Below, in pieces: positions 6,050 to 12,676 of a stretch of DNA of 21,612 nt. The position numbers and the translations under genes are program-made. This DNA comes from a virus. The notes under the pieces were generated by a model. That model had not been told where the DNA came from and made no database searches. It worked only from the letters and a program-made list of their open reading frames with translations. Location of the stretch: the IMG/VR virus record IMGVR_UViG_3300024346_000593, positions 1-21,612 of that record, one strand, 5' to 3'. The first letter of the stretch is position 1, and each line of letters begins with the position of its first letter.

Positions 6050-6877
6050 TTATGTTCCGTGCCGGTCAGTATAACCTGCGCCTTGTTCGTTTAATAGTTT
6101 GATTTGCTCTTTGCGCCATTCACAGGCTAAACGGAAGGCTTCTTGTTCACCGTATTTAGAAACTGAAAATGAACGAGCTATCCTACAAACATCAGAACTT
6201 ATTGAAGCCCTATATGTTTTATTATTAGATGCATACGATACTCCAGTTACACTGGTAACACTTCGTTTATCTACTTTAGTATTTCTACGATTGGTAGTGT
6301 GGTCTACTTGTCTTAAATTAGAAGGTAAATTATTGTAATGATTACCGTCTATATGGTCAATTACTTTATCTTCTGAAATACCACCATTAGTTAATAAGTA
6401 GACAATGCGATGCACTCTGTAATTTTTACCTTTTAAGCAGACCTGCCAACCAGAGGTTCCTTTATTACCAGCAACATCACCTTGTTTATGAATGATGGAA
6501 TATTTAATATCTCCATAATCATGAGCATATACGTTTTGTTTATATCGTAAACAAGTTTTACTTGTAACATCAACATAGTACATGTTATTAAATGTATCAA
6601 AATCTAAGGTTTTGACTTTTGATGACGATGTAGATAAATTAACTATTTTAGGACCATATTCTAGAATTAGTTTTTCTTCTAATTCCAACGCTTCATCTTT
6701 AGTTAAATTATCTTTTAGAATTTCATGAATAAATCCACAAGCATCCTCTACTACTTTATTCCAAGTTTTCAATTTACGAATTGTACATTTAGCTCTAATC
6801 AAAGTACCTTGGCCTATATAGAAAATTTCTCCGTTATCTTTTCTATAATGTGCATATACACAGTATTTATTTTTCAT
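6050..6877 (-). CDS. Homing-type endonuclease, GIY-YIG plus HNH plus AP2-like
   Basis: 275 residues. A GIY-YIG domain covers about 5-85: CVYAH at 6-10, IFYIGQG at 18-24, Arg28, and Glu67 or Glu68 in LEEKLI. A linker with TSKTCLRYK at 105-113 leads into the phage HNH domain: HR at 156-157, DHIDG at 174-178, NNLPSNLR at 182-189. An AP2-like segment follows (SVTGVSY, about 209-255). The protein ends (GYTDRHGT) where the paralogue at 1-958 continues into a second AP2-like repeat. ATG start with AAGGAG six bases upstream. It sits between the major capsid and connector genes, has its own promoter (6962-6991), and leaves the connector's ribosome binding site intact. It most likely nicks or cuts the same site in phages lacking it. 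Confidence 0.85.
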   Translation of the reverse strand: MKNKYCVYAHYRKDNGEIFYIGQGTLIRAKCTIRKLKTWNKVVEDACGFIHEILKDNLTKDEALELEEKLILEYGPKIVNLSTSSSKVKTLDFDTFNNMYYVDVTSKTCLRYKQNVYAHDYGDIKYSIIHKQGDVAGNKGTSGWQVCLKGKNYRVHRIVYLLTNGGISEDKVIDHIDGNHYNNLPSNLRQVDHTTNRRNTKVDKRSVTSVTGVSYASNNKTYRASISSDVCRIARSFSVSKYGEQEAFRLACEWRKEQIKLLNEQGAGYTDRHGT

Positions 6878-6915
6878 TGTTTCTCCTTAACAACTCCGTT
6901 TGATAATAAAGGCAG

Positions 6916-6932
6916 GAAGGTGGAGAACCTTC
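6916..6932 (-). promoter_or_regulatory. Leader hairpin that could mask the endonuclease RBS
   Basis: In the roughly 80-base leader of the endonuclease mRNA, GAAGGT-TCTCC-ACCTTC forms a 6-bp stem. The loop region UUCUCC is complementary to GGAGAA, which overlaps the Shine-Dalgarno at 6888-6883. A loop-to-RBS contact could lower translation. This is inference from complementarity only. Confidence 0.35.
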
Positions 6933-6961
6933 TTTTCCCTCCGTCGAGGTAGCCAATATAT

Positions 6962-6991
6962 ATTCTAACACAGGATACTGAACTTAATCAA
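6962..6991 (-). promoter_or_regulatory. Promoter for the 6050-6877 endonuclease
   Basis: TTGATT (6991-6986), an 18-base spacer and TAGAAT (6967-6962) with extended TGT just upstream. It closely resembles the promoter at 1999-2027 and lies just past the hairpin that follows the capsid gene. Confidence 0.65.
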
Positions 6992-7006
6992 TACCCTGCA
7001 GTAGAA

Positions 7007-7024
7007 AGCCTCAATCAAGAGGCT
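7007..7024 (-). terminator. Hairpin after the major capsid gene
   Basis: On the minus strand AGCCTC-TTGATT-GAGGCT (6 bp), then TTCT, 17 bases after the capsid stop codon. The T tract is short, so it may be a partial terminator that raises capsid over downstream gene expression. Confidence 0.5.
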
Positions 7025-7040
7025 ATTTAATCAATTAAGA

Positions 7041-8069
7041 TTAGTTAGAAGTTGTACCTTTTACAACTAACTGAGGGCGACGAATAACGTGAGTAACGTT
7101 GAATTCACCGTCAATATCAATTCCGTTCCCCTTTGGATCACGATATGTCCATAGGTAACCACGTTCTGCGATAGTATTAGTAAAATCTAATTTGTTAGCA
7201 GGACCAAAATAAGACATAAAGGTGTCAGTAGTACCAGTAGGAACGAACACAACTTCACCAGCAGGGATTAAACGCTGACCAGCTAGAACAGTACGAACTT
7301 CAATGAAGCGAATACCTGCGTAGGTAAACTCACGGTATAGACCGTTGTTACCACCAGCACGATTACGCTGAATCATCTGACCTTCAGTAGCACTGAAGTA
7401 TTGATAAGCAGTTTGAATCTTAGCATGAGCGATTAGTTTAGCGAACCACTCAGGGCTGCAATAAGCGATAATACCAGTGATAACATCACCTGTATTTGCG
7501 TTATCTTGCATGTGAGCAATAACTTCTTCAACCTTAGCTACAACATCAGTACCAGCAGTGCCAAGAACGAAGTCAACTGACTTTTGGGTAATACCAAAAT
7601 CTGTTGCTAAGTTACCAACGATAGTACCATTTGGAGCGTACAGGTTCAAGGTAGTTAATGTACTAAAACGTCCAACTTCCATAGTGATATCCATATTGCG
7701 ACGGATACGTTCCATTTTACGAGCTAGAACAGCAGCTTCAGTTTCAGCCATATCGGTAGAGCCATAAGCGCGTTTACCTTGGATATCTTCAGGCTTGATT
7801 GCGTCAACAACGGGCCAGTGACCGATAGGGTAAGAACGAATCTTACGGTTGTCATCCTTGTTAGCTTGTGGTTTAGCACCACGGAATTGGTCACCGATTA
7901 GACCAAGCGTTTGAGATTGTTCTTCAAAGGTAACAGTATTGGTGCTTAGGAATTCTTCAGAGAATAAACCTGAATCATTTAGTAAAGTCCATGAGTTTGG
8001 AATTAGTTGTAGTTCTTGTGTTACGTCTACTACTTCAAAAGCATTAGTATAAGAGCGAATAGTTGCCAT
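7041..8069 (-). CDS. Major capsid protein, lambda gpE family
   Basis: 342 residues, almost the same length as lambda gpE (341). The start (MATIRSYTNAFEVVDVTQEL), LFSEEFLSTNTVTFEEQSQT, the central ERIRRNMDITMEVGRF and the end FNVTHVIRRPQLVVKG follow the family pattern of phage major capsid protein E. It forms the icosahedral shell after proteolytic maturation of the prohead. Its order after protease, scaffold and gpD-like decoration protein is the lambda order. The translation start region (AAGGAAAATATAAAATG) is identical to that of the decoration gene, consistent with strong, matched synthesis. A hairpin follows the gene. Confidence 0.92.
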   Translation of the reverse strand: MATIRSYTNAFEVVDVTQELQLIPNSWTLLNDSGLFSEEFLSTNTVTFEEQSQTLGLIGDQFRGAKPQANKDDNRKIRSYPIGHWPVVDAIKPEDIQGKRAYGSTDMAETEAAVLARKMERIRRNMDITMEVGRFSTLTTLNLYAPNGTIVGNLATDFGITQKSVDFVLGTAGTDVVAKVEEVIAHMQDNANTGDVITGIIAYCSPEWFAKLIAHAKIQTAYQYFSATEGQMIQRNRAGGNNGLYREFTYAGIRFIEVRTVLAGQRLIPAGEVVFVPTGTTDTFMSYFGPANKLDFTNTIAERGYLWTYRDPKGNGIDIDGEFNVTHVIRRPQLVVKGTTSN

Positions 8070-8100
8070 TTTATATTTTCCTTGTTATTGTTATGTTAGA

Positions 8101-8775
8101 TTAAGCAGCTTCAAGAACTTGAATACCGAGAGCAGCTAAGGATGCATAGATAGCTTCTTTTTCAGCGTCTGTATTGTGAGTAGCATCTAGAACTAGAGCA
8201 GTCTTGCTAATAGTAGCTGGACCACGAACAATTACTGCCATTTTAGTGTCAGTAGTAGCTGGAATAGCTTTATCTTCTAGAACAAGAGCAGCAGCAACTT
8301 GTGAACCATCAGTAGCGGTTTGAACGCAGATTTTGTACTTGTAAGTACCTAGAACAGTAACCTTAAAGCCATCGCCAATAGCGAAGTCGGTGGCACCGTC
8401 AGCGATAGTGAAAGCTAAACCACCCTTAGAGAATGCTACAGCTACAGTACCAGTACCAACAGCAACACCATCAGGGTCAACTACTAGGAATGTACCAGCG
8501 TTTGCAGAAGCTGCAGTGAATACTACAGAATATACACCTACTTTAGCTGGAGCAGTTACAGTTACAGCACCGAAAGTACCATTACCTGTGTTACCTGCGT
8601 TAGCAGCAGCAGAAGCAGTGCCAGAAGTGATTGTTTTACCTAGAACAGTACCTACTGCGTATGTAGAAGCTGCGTCATTTACGATAACAGCGTCGCGGCA
8701 GAAGTTTAGTTCTTTCTTGTATTCGTGCTTAACTAGATTAGAAAGACGATATGTATCAGTTGCAATTACGGTCAT
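8101..8775 (-). CDS. Head decoration protein, lambda gpD-like with inserted beta domain
   Basis: 224 residues, about twice lambda gpD (110). Residues 1-60 (YRLSNLVKHEYKKELNF, AVIVNDAASTYAVGTVLG) and 143-224 (YKYKICVQTATDGSQVAAAL, MAVIVRGPATISKTAL) match the two halves of gpD-like decoration proteins. Between them, about 62-142, is an extra alternating-strand segment (GTFGAVTV, GTFLVVDPDGVAVGTGTV, FTIADGATDFAIGDGFKVTV) seen in many prophage gpD homologues. Trimers on the capsid surface would stabilise the expanded shell, with the insert probably exposed. It lies directly upstream of the capsid gene with the same ribosome binding site block. Confidence 0.85.
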   Translation of the reverse strand: MTVIATDTYRLSNLVKHEYKKELNFCRDAVIVNDAASTYAVGTVLGKTITSGTASAAANAGNTGNGTFGAVTVTAPAKVGVYSVVFTAASANAGTFLVVDPDGVAVGTGTVAVAFSKGGLAFTIADGATDFAIGDGFKVTVLGTYKYKICVQTATDGSQVAAALVLEDKAIPATTDTKMAVIVRGPATISKTALVLDATHNTDAEKEAIYASLAALGIQVLEAA

Positions 8776-8793
8776 TTTATATTTTCCTTAAAA

Positions 8794-9219
8794 TTATTGT
8801 TTAGCTTGTTTAGCTTTTAGGACTCGCGCTAATGCGCTTTCCTGTGGTTTTTCATCTTCAGATACTGATGCACCTTTTTCTTGGAATAGATCAGATTTCT
8901 CTAGTGTTTCTTTTGATTTCTCAACAGCTACTTGCATGGAAGTAATAGCACCTAAAAATGCAGTAAAATCTTCATCAGATTCTAGAGCTAGGGCAGCTTT
9001 TACGATTGGAGCAACTAACTTTTCGTCTTTAACAACAGCAGTAAACTGTGCAGTCTTGGACTTGGTAATTTGTTCTTGTTTTTCTTTTTGGAATACTGCG
9101 ATAGAATCGAGTGCTTTCTGGAGTTCAACAGATTTATCTTCTAGAGATTTCTGTAGATCAACCAAAACAGACTTCTCAACCATTTCAACAGTAGCTTCTG
9201 TAGTAACAGGTTTTGTCAT
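8794..9219 (-). CDS. Candidate nested scaffold protein (Nu3-like internal start)
   Basis: Codon 193 of the 333-residue gene is an ATG (9219-9217) preceded by AAAGGAAAAACAC, an AAGGA core seven bases away, the same form as the other starts in this phage. Starting here would give a 141-residue protein made of the coiled-coil segment and the basic C-terminus, without the protease-like N-terminus. Lambda does the same with Nu3 inside gene C. Expression is inferred, not proven. Confidence 0.5.
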   Translation of the reverse strand: MTKPVTTEATVEMVEKSVLVDLQKSLEDKSVELQKALDSIAVFQKEKQEQITKSKTAQFTAVVKDEKLVAPIVKAALALESDEDFTAFLGAITSMQVAVEKSKETLEKSDLFQEKGASVSEDEKPQESALARVLKAKQAKQ

Positions 9220-9795
9220 GTGTTTTTCCTTTGACTTCTTGGTAATAACTGAGGTTTTACCCTCACTAACCTCGTGCACGATATGTGAGGTATCTGACTC
9301 AGCAGCCTTAGCCACTTCTTCGGATTCTTTTTTAGCTAATGCTTTTTCAATCAGTACTTGATCGTTTAGCATTGCTAGGTATTGTTTTTCATCTAACACA
9401 GATAAAACATCTGCAATATTTTTAGATTCGTTCAGAGATTTAAGTACCGTAAATGAATCTAGTTTTTCTTGGATATAATTTTCGTACCAGTCTTCAGGTT
9501 CTGATTCATCGGTATCTTCTGGTTTAACATATCCCATTAATCGTGCTAGAACTTCAGCATCTTCATAGTACACTGAAAAGAACTTACGCAGAAAATCAGG
9601 TAATTCCATTGTTACTTGGACCTGTTGCATTTTCTCAATAGCTTCTTTACTGAACTTATTAGCTTTTAGAACCAGTGCATAATCTGCACCATTTGCTGGT
9701 CCACCAACTTCAGGAGAAACTAAAGCAATATGACTAGTCTCTGAACTAAAATCAATATTGGTTAGTTTCCTTTTTGTTTTTCTTACTGTTGTCAT
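8794..9795 (-). CDS. Scaffold protein with N-terminal remnant or second half of the head protease fold
   Basis: 333 residues. The N-terminal 45 residues (KLTNIDFSSETSHIALVSPE then ANGADYALVLKA) look like the strand pair that normally ends an XkdF/HK97-type protease domain (the 'evSLVdxPAnG' segment). A helical, acidic middle and a long coiled-coil-like part (about 200-250, VDLQKSLEDKSVELQKALD) with a basic C-terminus (ALARVLKAKQAKQ) are typical of scaffolds. The frame is the same as the preceding protease gene, with only stop plus three codons between them, and AAAGGA just before this ATG. An internal ATG at codon 193 has its own ribosome binding site. The protein should fill the prohead and direct capsid assembly. 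Confidence 0.7.
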   Translation of the reverse strand: MTTVRKTKRKLTNIDFSSETSHIALVSPEVGGPANGADYALVLKANKFSKEAIEKMQQVQVTMELPDFLRKFFSVYYEDAEVLARLMGYVKPEDTDESEPEDWYENYIQEKLDSFTVLKSLNESKNIADVLSVLDEKQYLAMLNDQVLIEKALAKKESEEVAKAAESDTSHIVHEVSEGKTSVITKKSKEKHMTKPVTTEATVEMVEKSVLVDLQKSLEDKSVELQKALDSIAVFQKEKQEQITKSKTAQFTAVVKDEKLVAPIVKAALALESDEDFTAFLGAITSMQVAVEKSKETLEKSDLFQEKGASVSEDEKPQESALARVLKAKQAKQ

Positions 9796-9804
9796 TTGAT
9801 TCCT

Positions 9805-10197
9805 TTATTCTGTGTCATCTAGTTCTTCTACTTCAGCCATAGCTCCAATAGAAATACCATTAACTTGACCTGATTTGACCATCTCCCAAAGATTATCATC
9901 TTTAACTTGAAGTGTCATCAACCAAGTACCTTTGGTTACAGCCTGAGAATTTAGTACCATATCAGCAGGAGCAATATACGATTCGATTACCTCGAAAGTA
10001 TCTGTCATTGCCATGTGGAATAGATTTGCTCGTTGCAAAGAAGAATTAAAAGATTCTTTAGCTTTACGGACTTCTTCTGCTGATGTATAATCACCGTGAA
10101 GGTCAGTTGAATCTGGAAGCATAGCAACATAAGTTACTTGCTTCAATTCTTCGTTTAATGCTTTGGCGACTTGGACCTTAGTATTTGTTTTATTCAT
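9805..10197 (-). CDS. Head maturation protease, XkdF-like (N-terminal part)
   Basis: 130 residues. SYIAPADMVLNSQAVTKGTW, then LMTLQVKDDNLWEMVKSG and VNGISIGAMAEVEEL match the XkdF-type prohead protease core, where VKKGTWhhxhkVxdxxhWxxhKxGxhxGhSIGG is the family pattern. Candidate catalytic residues are His61 (LFHMA) and Ser116 (GISIG). It is shorter than typical family members: the last strands of the fold appear to be encoded by the next gene, in the same frame. First gene of the head block, behind the promoter at 10227-10241. It would cleave scaffold and capsid termini during head maturation. Confidence 0.7.
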   Translation of the reverse strand: MNKTNTKVQVAKALNEELKQVTYVAMLPDSTDLHGDYTSAEEVRKAKESFNSSLQRANLFHMAMTDTFEVIESYIAPADMVLNSQAVTKGTWLMTLQVKDDNLWEMVKSGQVNGISIGAMAEVEELDDTE

Positions 10198-10226
10198 AAT
10201 ATCCTTTTAATATACGCCTTGTAGTA

Positions 10227-10241
10227 ATTATACCATACAAT
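10227..10241 (-). promoter_or_regulatory. Extended -10 promoter for the head genes
   Basis: On the minus strand ATTGTATGGTATAAT contains TGG-TATAAT, a consensus extended -10 with the TATAAT at 10232-10227, and no good -35. The transcript would start about 20 bases before the protease gene's ribosome binding site (AAAAGGA at 10208-10202). Confidence 0.6.
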
Positions 10242-10290
10242 TTACAGAAATACTAGTTAAATATTAATATAACGGTAACATTGTATGGTA
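10231..10290. repeat. Inverted repeat overlapping the head promoter
   Basis: TACCATACAAT at 10231-10241 and ATTGTATGGTA at 10280-10290 are perfect 11-bp inverted copies, 38 bases apart. Similarity continues outward (AATTA on both sides) with one base inserted. One arm is part of the promoter, so the pair could be a two-site operator or a long-loop hairpin after the spike gene. Confidence 0.65.
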
Positions 10291-10295
10291 ATTAT

Positions 10296-12353
10296 TTAAG
10301 TTACAGTAATAGGAGTTAGTATTGGAAATACTGCAACAGTAACAGAACCCGGTAAAGTACCAGTAGCTATACTTGTTTCATCATAATTTGGAGGGGCAAA
10401 GCTTCTGACTTTAACAGTACCACTAGGTACAGATGATAATGTAATGACAATTTGATTACTAGTTACTGTTGCTGAACTTTGGGTTAGCAATGTAGTAAAA
10501 TTATCATTACTGACTTCGTAACCTGTCAATGCTGAACCTGTTATACCTGATGTACCGTTTAGATCAATACTCAAAGTTATTACGGCACCTACTCTTGACG
10601 CTCCAGTCACCAGTGGTCCTCTACCATCATAGGCTATGGAACCAAAAGCTCTTCGTGCAATTGTCAATCCTGATAAATATGACCATTTAGTACTACCTGC
10701 TGCAGTAAAATGCAACGAATCAGTCATCGGTATACCAACAGAGTGAGTAGCTGTCCAAACATCTGTCCCATTCTCTAAGTCATTTAATAATTTACGAACA
10801 GTAGAAGACCTTAGCGTTGTAGTTGAGTTATTTGTAGCAGCAGTATCTTTACCAACAATACGATTAAATGTTTTTACATCAGTATTACCACCAATAGATT
10901 TAAATCCAGCTACAAGCGAAGCATAATCAGTTACATAGTTTGTATAACTACTAGATGATAATGCCTCGGCCTCACCTTGACTCCATAGGACAATCTCAAA
11001 GTAACCACCTATTTCCGTCACAAACGCTGTGAATGTAGTCCAATTTGCAGTTCCGGGTTTAAGAGTATCAAGTGAATTTGATGCAAAACCAGCAGCAGCA
11101 ACACCAACAGGAATACCTGTAGCATCACTCAAACTCTTTGCCAATCCCACCATATTAGGTTGTAGTGCCAATGCCTGTGGTGTAAGTTCATTCATCCATC
11201 GTCTAAAGGTCGATCCTACATATAACGCAAATCCATTAAACCCAGATATTTTATCGTTACCACCGTAACCTGCACTACCACCGTTACCGCTGAGATTAAC
11301 AGCGTTAGATTGACCGTATGCTACAACAAGAATACCAACGGAGAAATGATTAGGTGTAAACACCCGAGTTTCATTATCTACACCAGTCCACCCAATATCA
11401 ATATAGTAAGGACCACCAGTAGCTACCGTTATATCTCCTGAGAATGTGCCAGAACCAAATGTAGGATTGTAAACTGCCCAATCTTTTACAACAGCACCAG
11501 TACTTCTTGTTCTTAATCTATAAGCCCAAGATACAGGTGTACCTGTATATGTACCTGTGAATGTAATTGTTCTATTATTAGTAGCTGTGTTACGACCATA
11601 AAATTCTAACGGATCATTTACGTAAACATTTATATCTTCAACTTTTATAGAACCTGCTAGTATTAATGGATAAAAACAGTGACGTAATCCAGCAGGGCCA
11701 GTTCTAATAGCAATTGAGCCTACTGCAAATTTCTTATCAGGGAATAATGCGGTTGCATCAGTGTATAACTGGTCAGGAACTCTTAGAAGCATTGTTGCTT
11801 CAGTTGCACCAACCTTACAACGTACACGATCACCTACGATTTCAAAACTAGCAAAACCAGAGACTGGTAATCCTACATATCTGAAGATTTCAATATCAGA
11901 CCCTGAGTTGGTTCTGTATATACGAAATTGCATAACACCACCGGATATACTGAAGGCAGATACAGATAAATAGTTAGTCGTATCTTGCCATGCTAACAGT
12001 ACTCTCTGATCATACCACTGATAAGGTGTGGCACTGTTTGATAAAGAACCACCTTGTTGACTATAATCATATTCAAAAGTAATCTTTCGTGGTGTTGATG
12101 GTGTAGGTGTTAACTGAAAACCATAAGGGGCTTCACCGTTACTTCCTGTATTCATTCTAAACATACCATCTGCAGATTTTACCTTATCAGCTTTGACAGT
12201 ATCTCCTGCTCTTGTCCAACCAGATCGTCCAGTTAAACTAGTATTTGTACTATCTGCAGTATCAAAGAACAACGGTGATAATTCTGTTACTGATAAAGAC
12301 GTTATACCACTGCTCTTTGATATATTTAAACCTAAGTTAATACCTAGTTTCAT
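10296..12353 (-). CDS. Spike/fibre with sialate O-acetylesterase-like (SGNH) domain
   Basis: 685 residues. The N-terminal half is beta-rich with no catalytic motif; residues about 60-235 resemble a concanavalin-like surface domain. From about 340 an SGNH/SASA-type hydrolase is visible: YGQSN at 346-350 (nucleophile Ser349), an oxyanion-type segment near AAAGFASNSLD at 419-429, WSQGEAEAL at 457-465, and the catalytic dyad DSLHF at 545-549 (Asp545, His548). The C-terminal ~110 residues look like a fibronectin-like beta domain. In phages such domains remove acetyl groups from surface polysaccharide. The gene directly follows a small spike-base gene. Its site on the virion, tail tip or capsid/neck, cannot be told from sequence. 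Confidence 0.75.
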   Translation of the reverse strand: MKLGINLGLNISKSSGITSLSVTELSPLFFDTADSTNTSLTGRSGWTRAGDTVKADKVKSADGMFRMNTGSNGEAPYGFQLTPTPSTPRKITFEYDYSQQGGSLSNSATPYQWYDQRVLLAWQDTTNYLSVSAFSISGGVMQFRIYRTNSGSDIEIFRYVGLPVSGFASFEIVGDRVRCKVGATEATMLLRVPDQLYTDATALFPDKKFAVGSIAIRTGPAGLRHCFYPLILAGSIKVEDINVYVNDPLEFYGRNTATNNRTITFTGTYTGTPVSWAYRLRTRSTGAVVKDWAVYNPTFGSGTFSGDITVATGGPYYIDIGWTGVDNETRVFTPNHFSVGILVVAYGQSNAVNLSGNGGSAGYGGNDKISGFNGFALYVGSTFRRWMNELTPQALALQPNMVGLAKSLSDATGIPVGVAAAGFASNSLDTLKPGTANWTTFTAFVTEIGGYFEIVLWSQGEAEALSSSSYTNYVTDYASLVAGFKSIGGNTDVKTFNRIVGKDTAATNNSTTTLRSSTVRKLLNDLENGTDVWTATHSVGIPMTDSLHFTAAGSTKWSYLSGLTIARRAFGSIAYDGRGPLVTGASRVGAVITLSIDLNGTSGITGSALTGYEVSNDNFTTLLTQSSATVTSNQIVITLSSVPSGTVKVRSFAPPNYDETSIATGTLPGSVTVAVFPILTPITVT

Positions 12354-12363
12354 ATAATAACCT

Positions 12364-12609
12364 TTAAATAAAAGCTACAATATTACTAGCAGTAGTACCG
12401 ACAGCGTTTACACGTTTAATATAAAATGGACCTAGAGTGCTACCTGCATTGACATTACTGAAAGTAACAACAGAATCATCAACGTTTACAACAGCTACAT
12501 TTCCGGCAGTACCTACATATAATTGCCTTACTTCTTGTGAGAAGTTGTTACTTGCGTGAGGTGTTACCGCAAATACTAAAGGAGAAGGTGATTGATCTTG
12601 AGTTGACAT
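12364..12609 (-). CDS. Small spike base protein (RCAP_Rcc01079-like)
   Basis: 81 residues. LVFAVTPHASNNFSQEVRQL, YVGTAGNVAVVNVDDSVVTF and FYIKRVNAVGTTASNIVAFI match the pattern of the short spike base protein family known from gene transfer agents and many phages ('raLyvGtaGdvtvvt...hvkrVxatgTTAtnIva'). In gene transfer agents this protein anchors surface spikes on the capsid. Being just upstream of the esterase spike gene, it may be the adaptor that mounts that spike. AAGGA lies eight bases before the ATG. Confidence 0.7.
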   Translation of the reverse strand: MSTQDQSPSPLVFAVTPHASNNFSQEVRQLYVGTAGNVAVVNVDDSVVTFSNVNAGSTLGPFYIKRVNAVGTTASNIVAFI

Positions 12610-12637
12610 ATTATTTCCTTGTTTATAATTTAATTGA

Positions 12638-12655
12638 AGCCTGATAATTCAGGCT
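12638..12655 (-). terminator. Hairpin between structural genes
   Basis: On the minus strand AGCCTGA-ATTA-TCAGGCT, a perfect 7-bp stem, then TCAATTAAATTA. It lies between the 497-residue gene and the spike base gene. A weak terminator or an RNA processing/stability element is possible. Confidence 0.5.
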
Positions 12656-12676
12656 CCGTTCACTTAGTAGTAACTA

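Noticed and set aside
6050-7040. A group I intron carrying the endonuclease
   Set aside because: The capsid and connector genes on either side are each complete, and I see no conserved intron core, so the nuclease appears free-standing.
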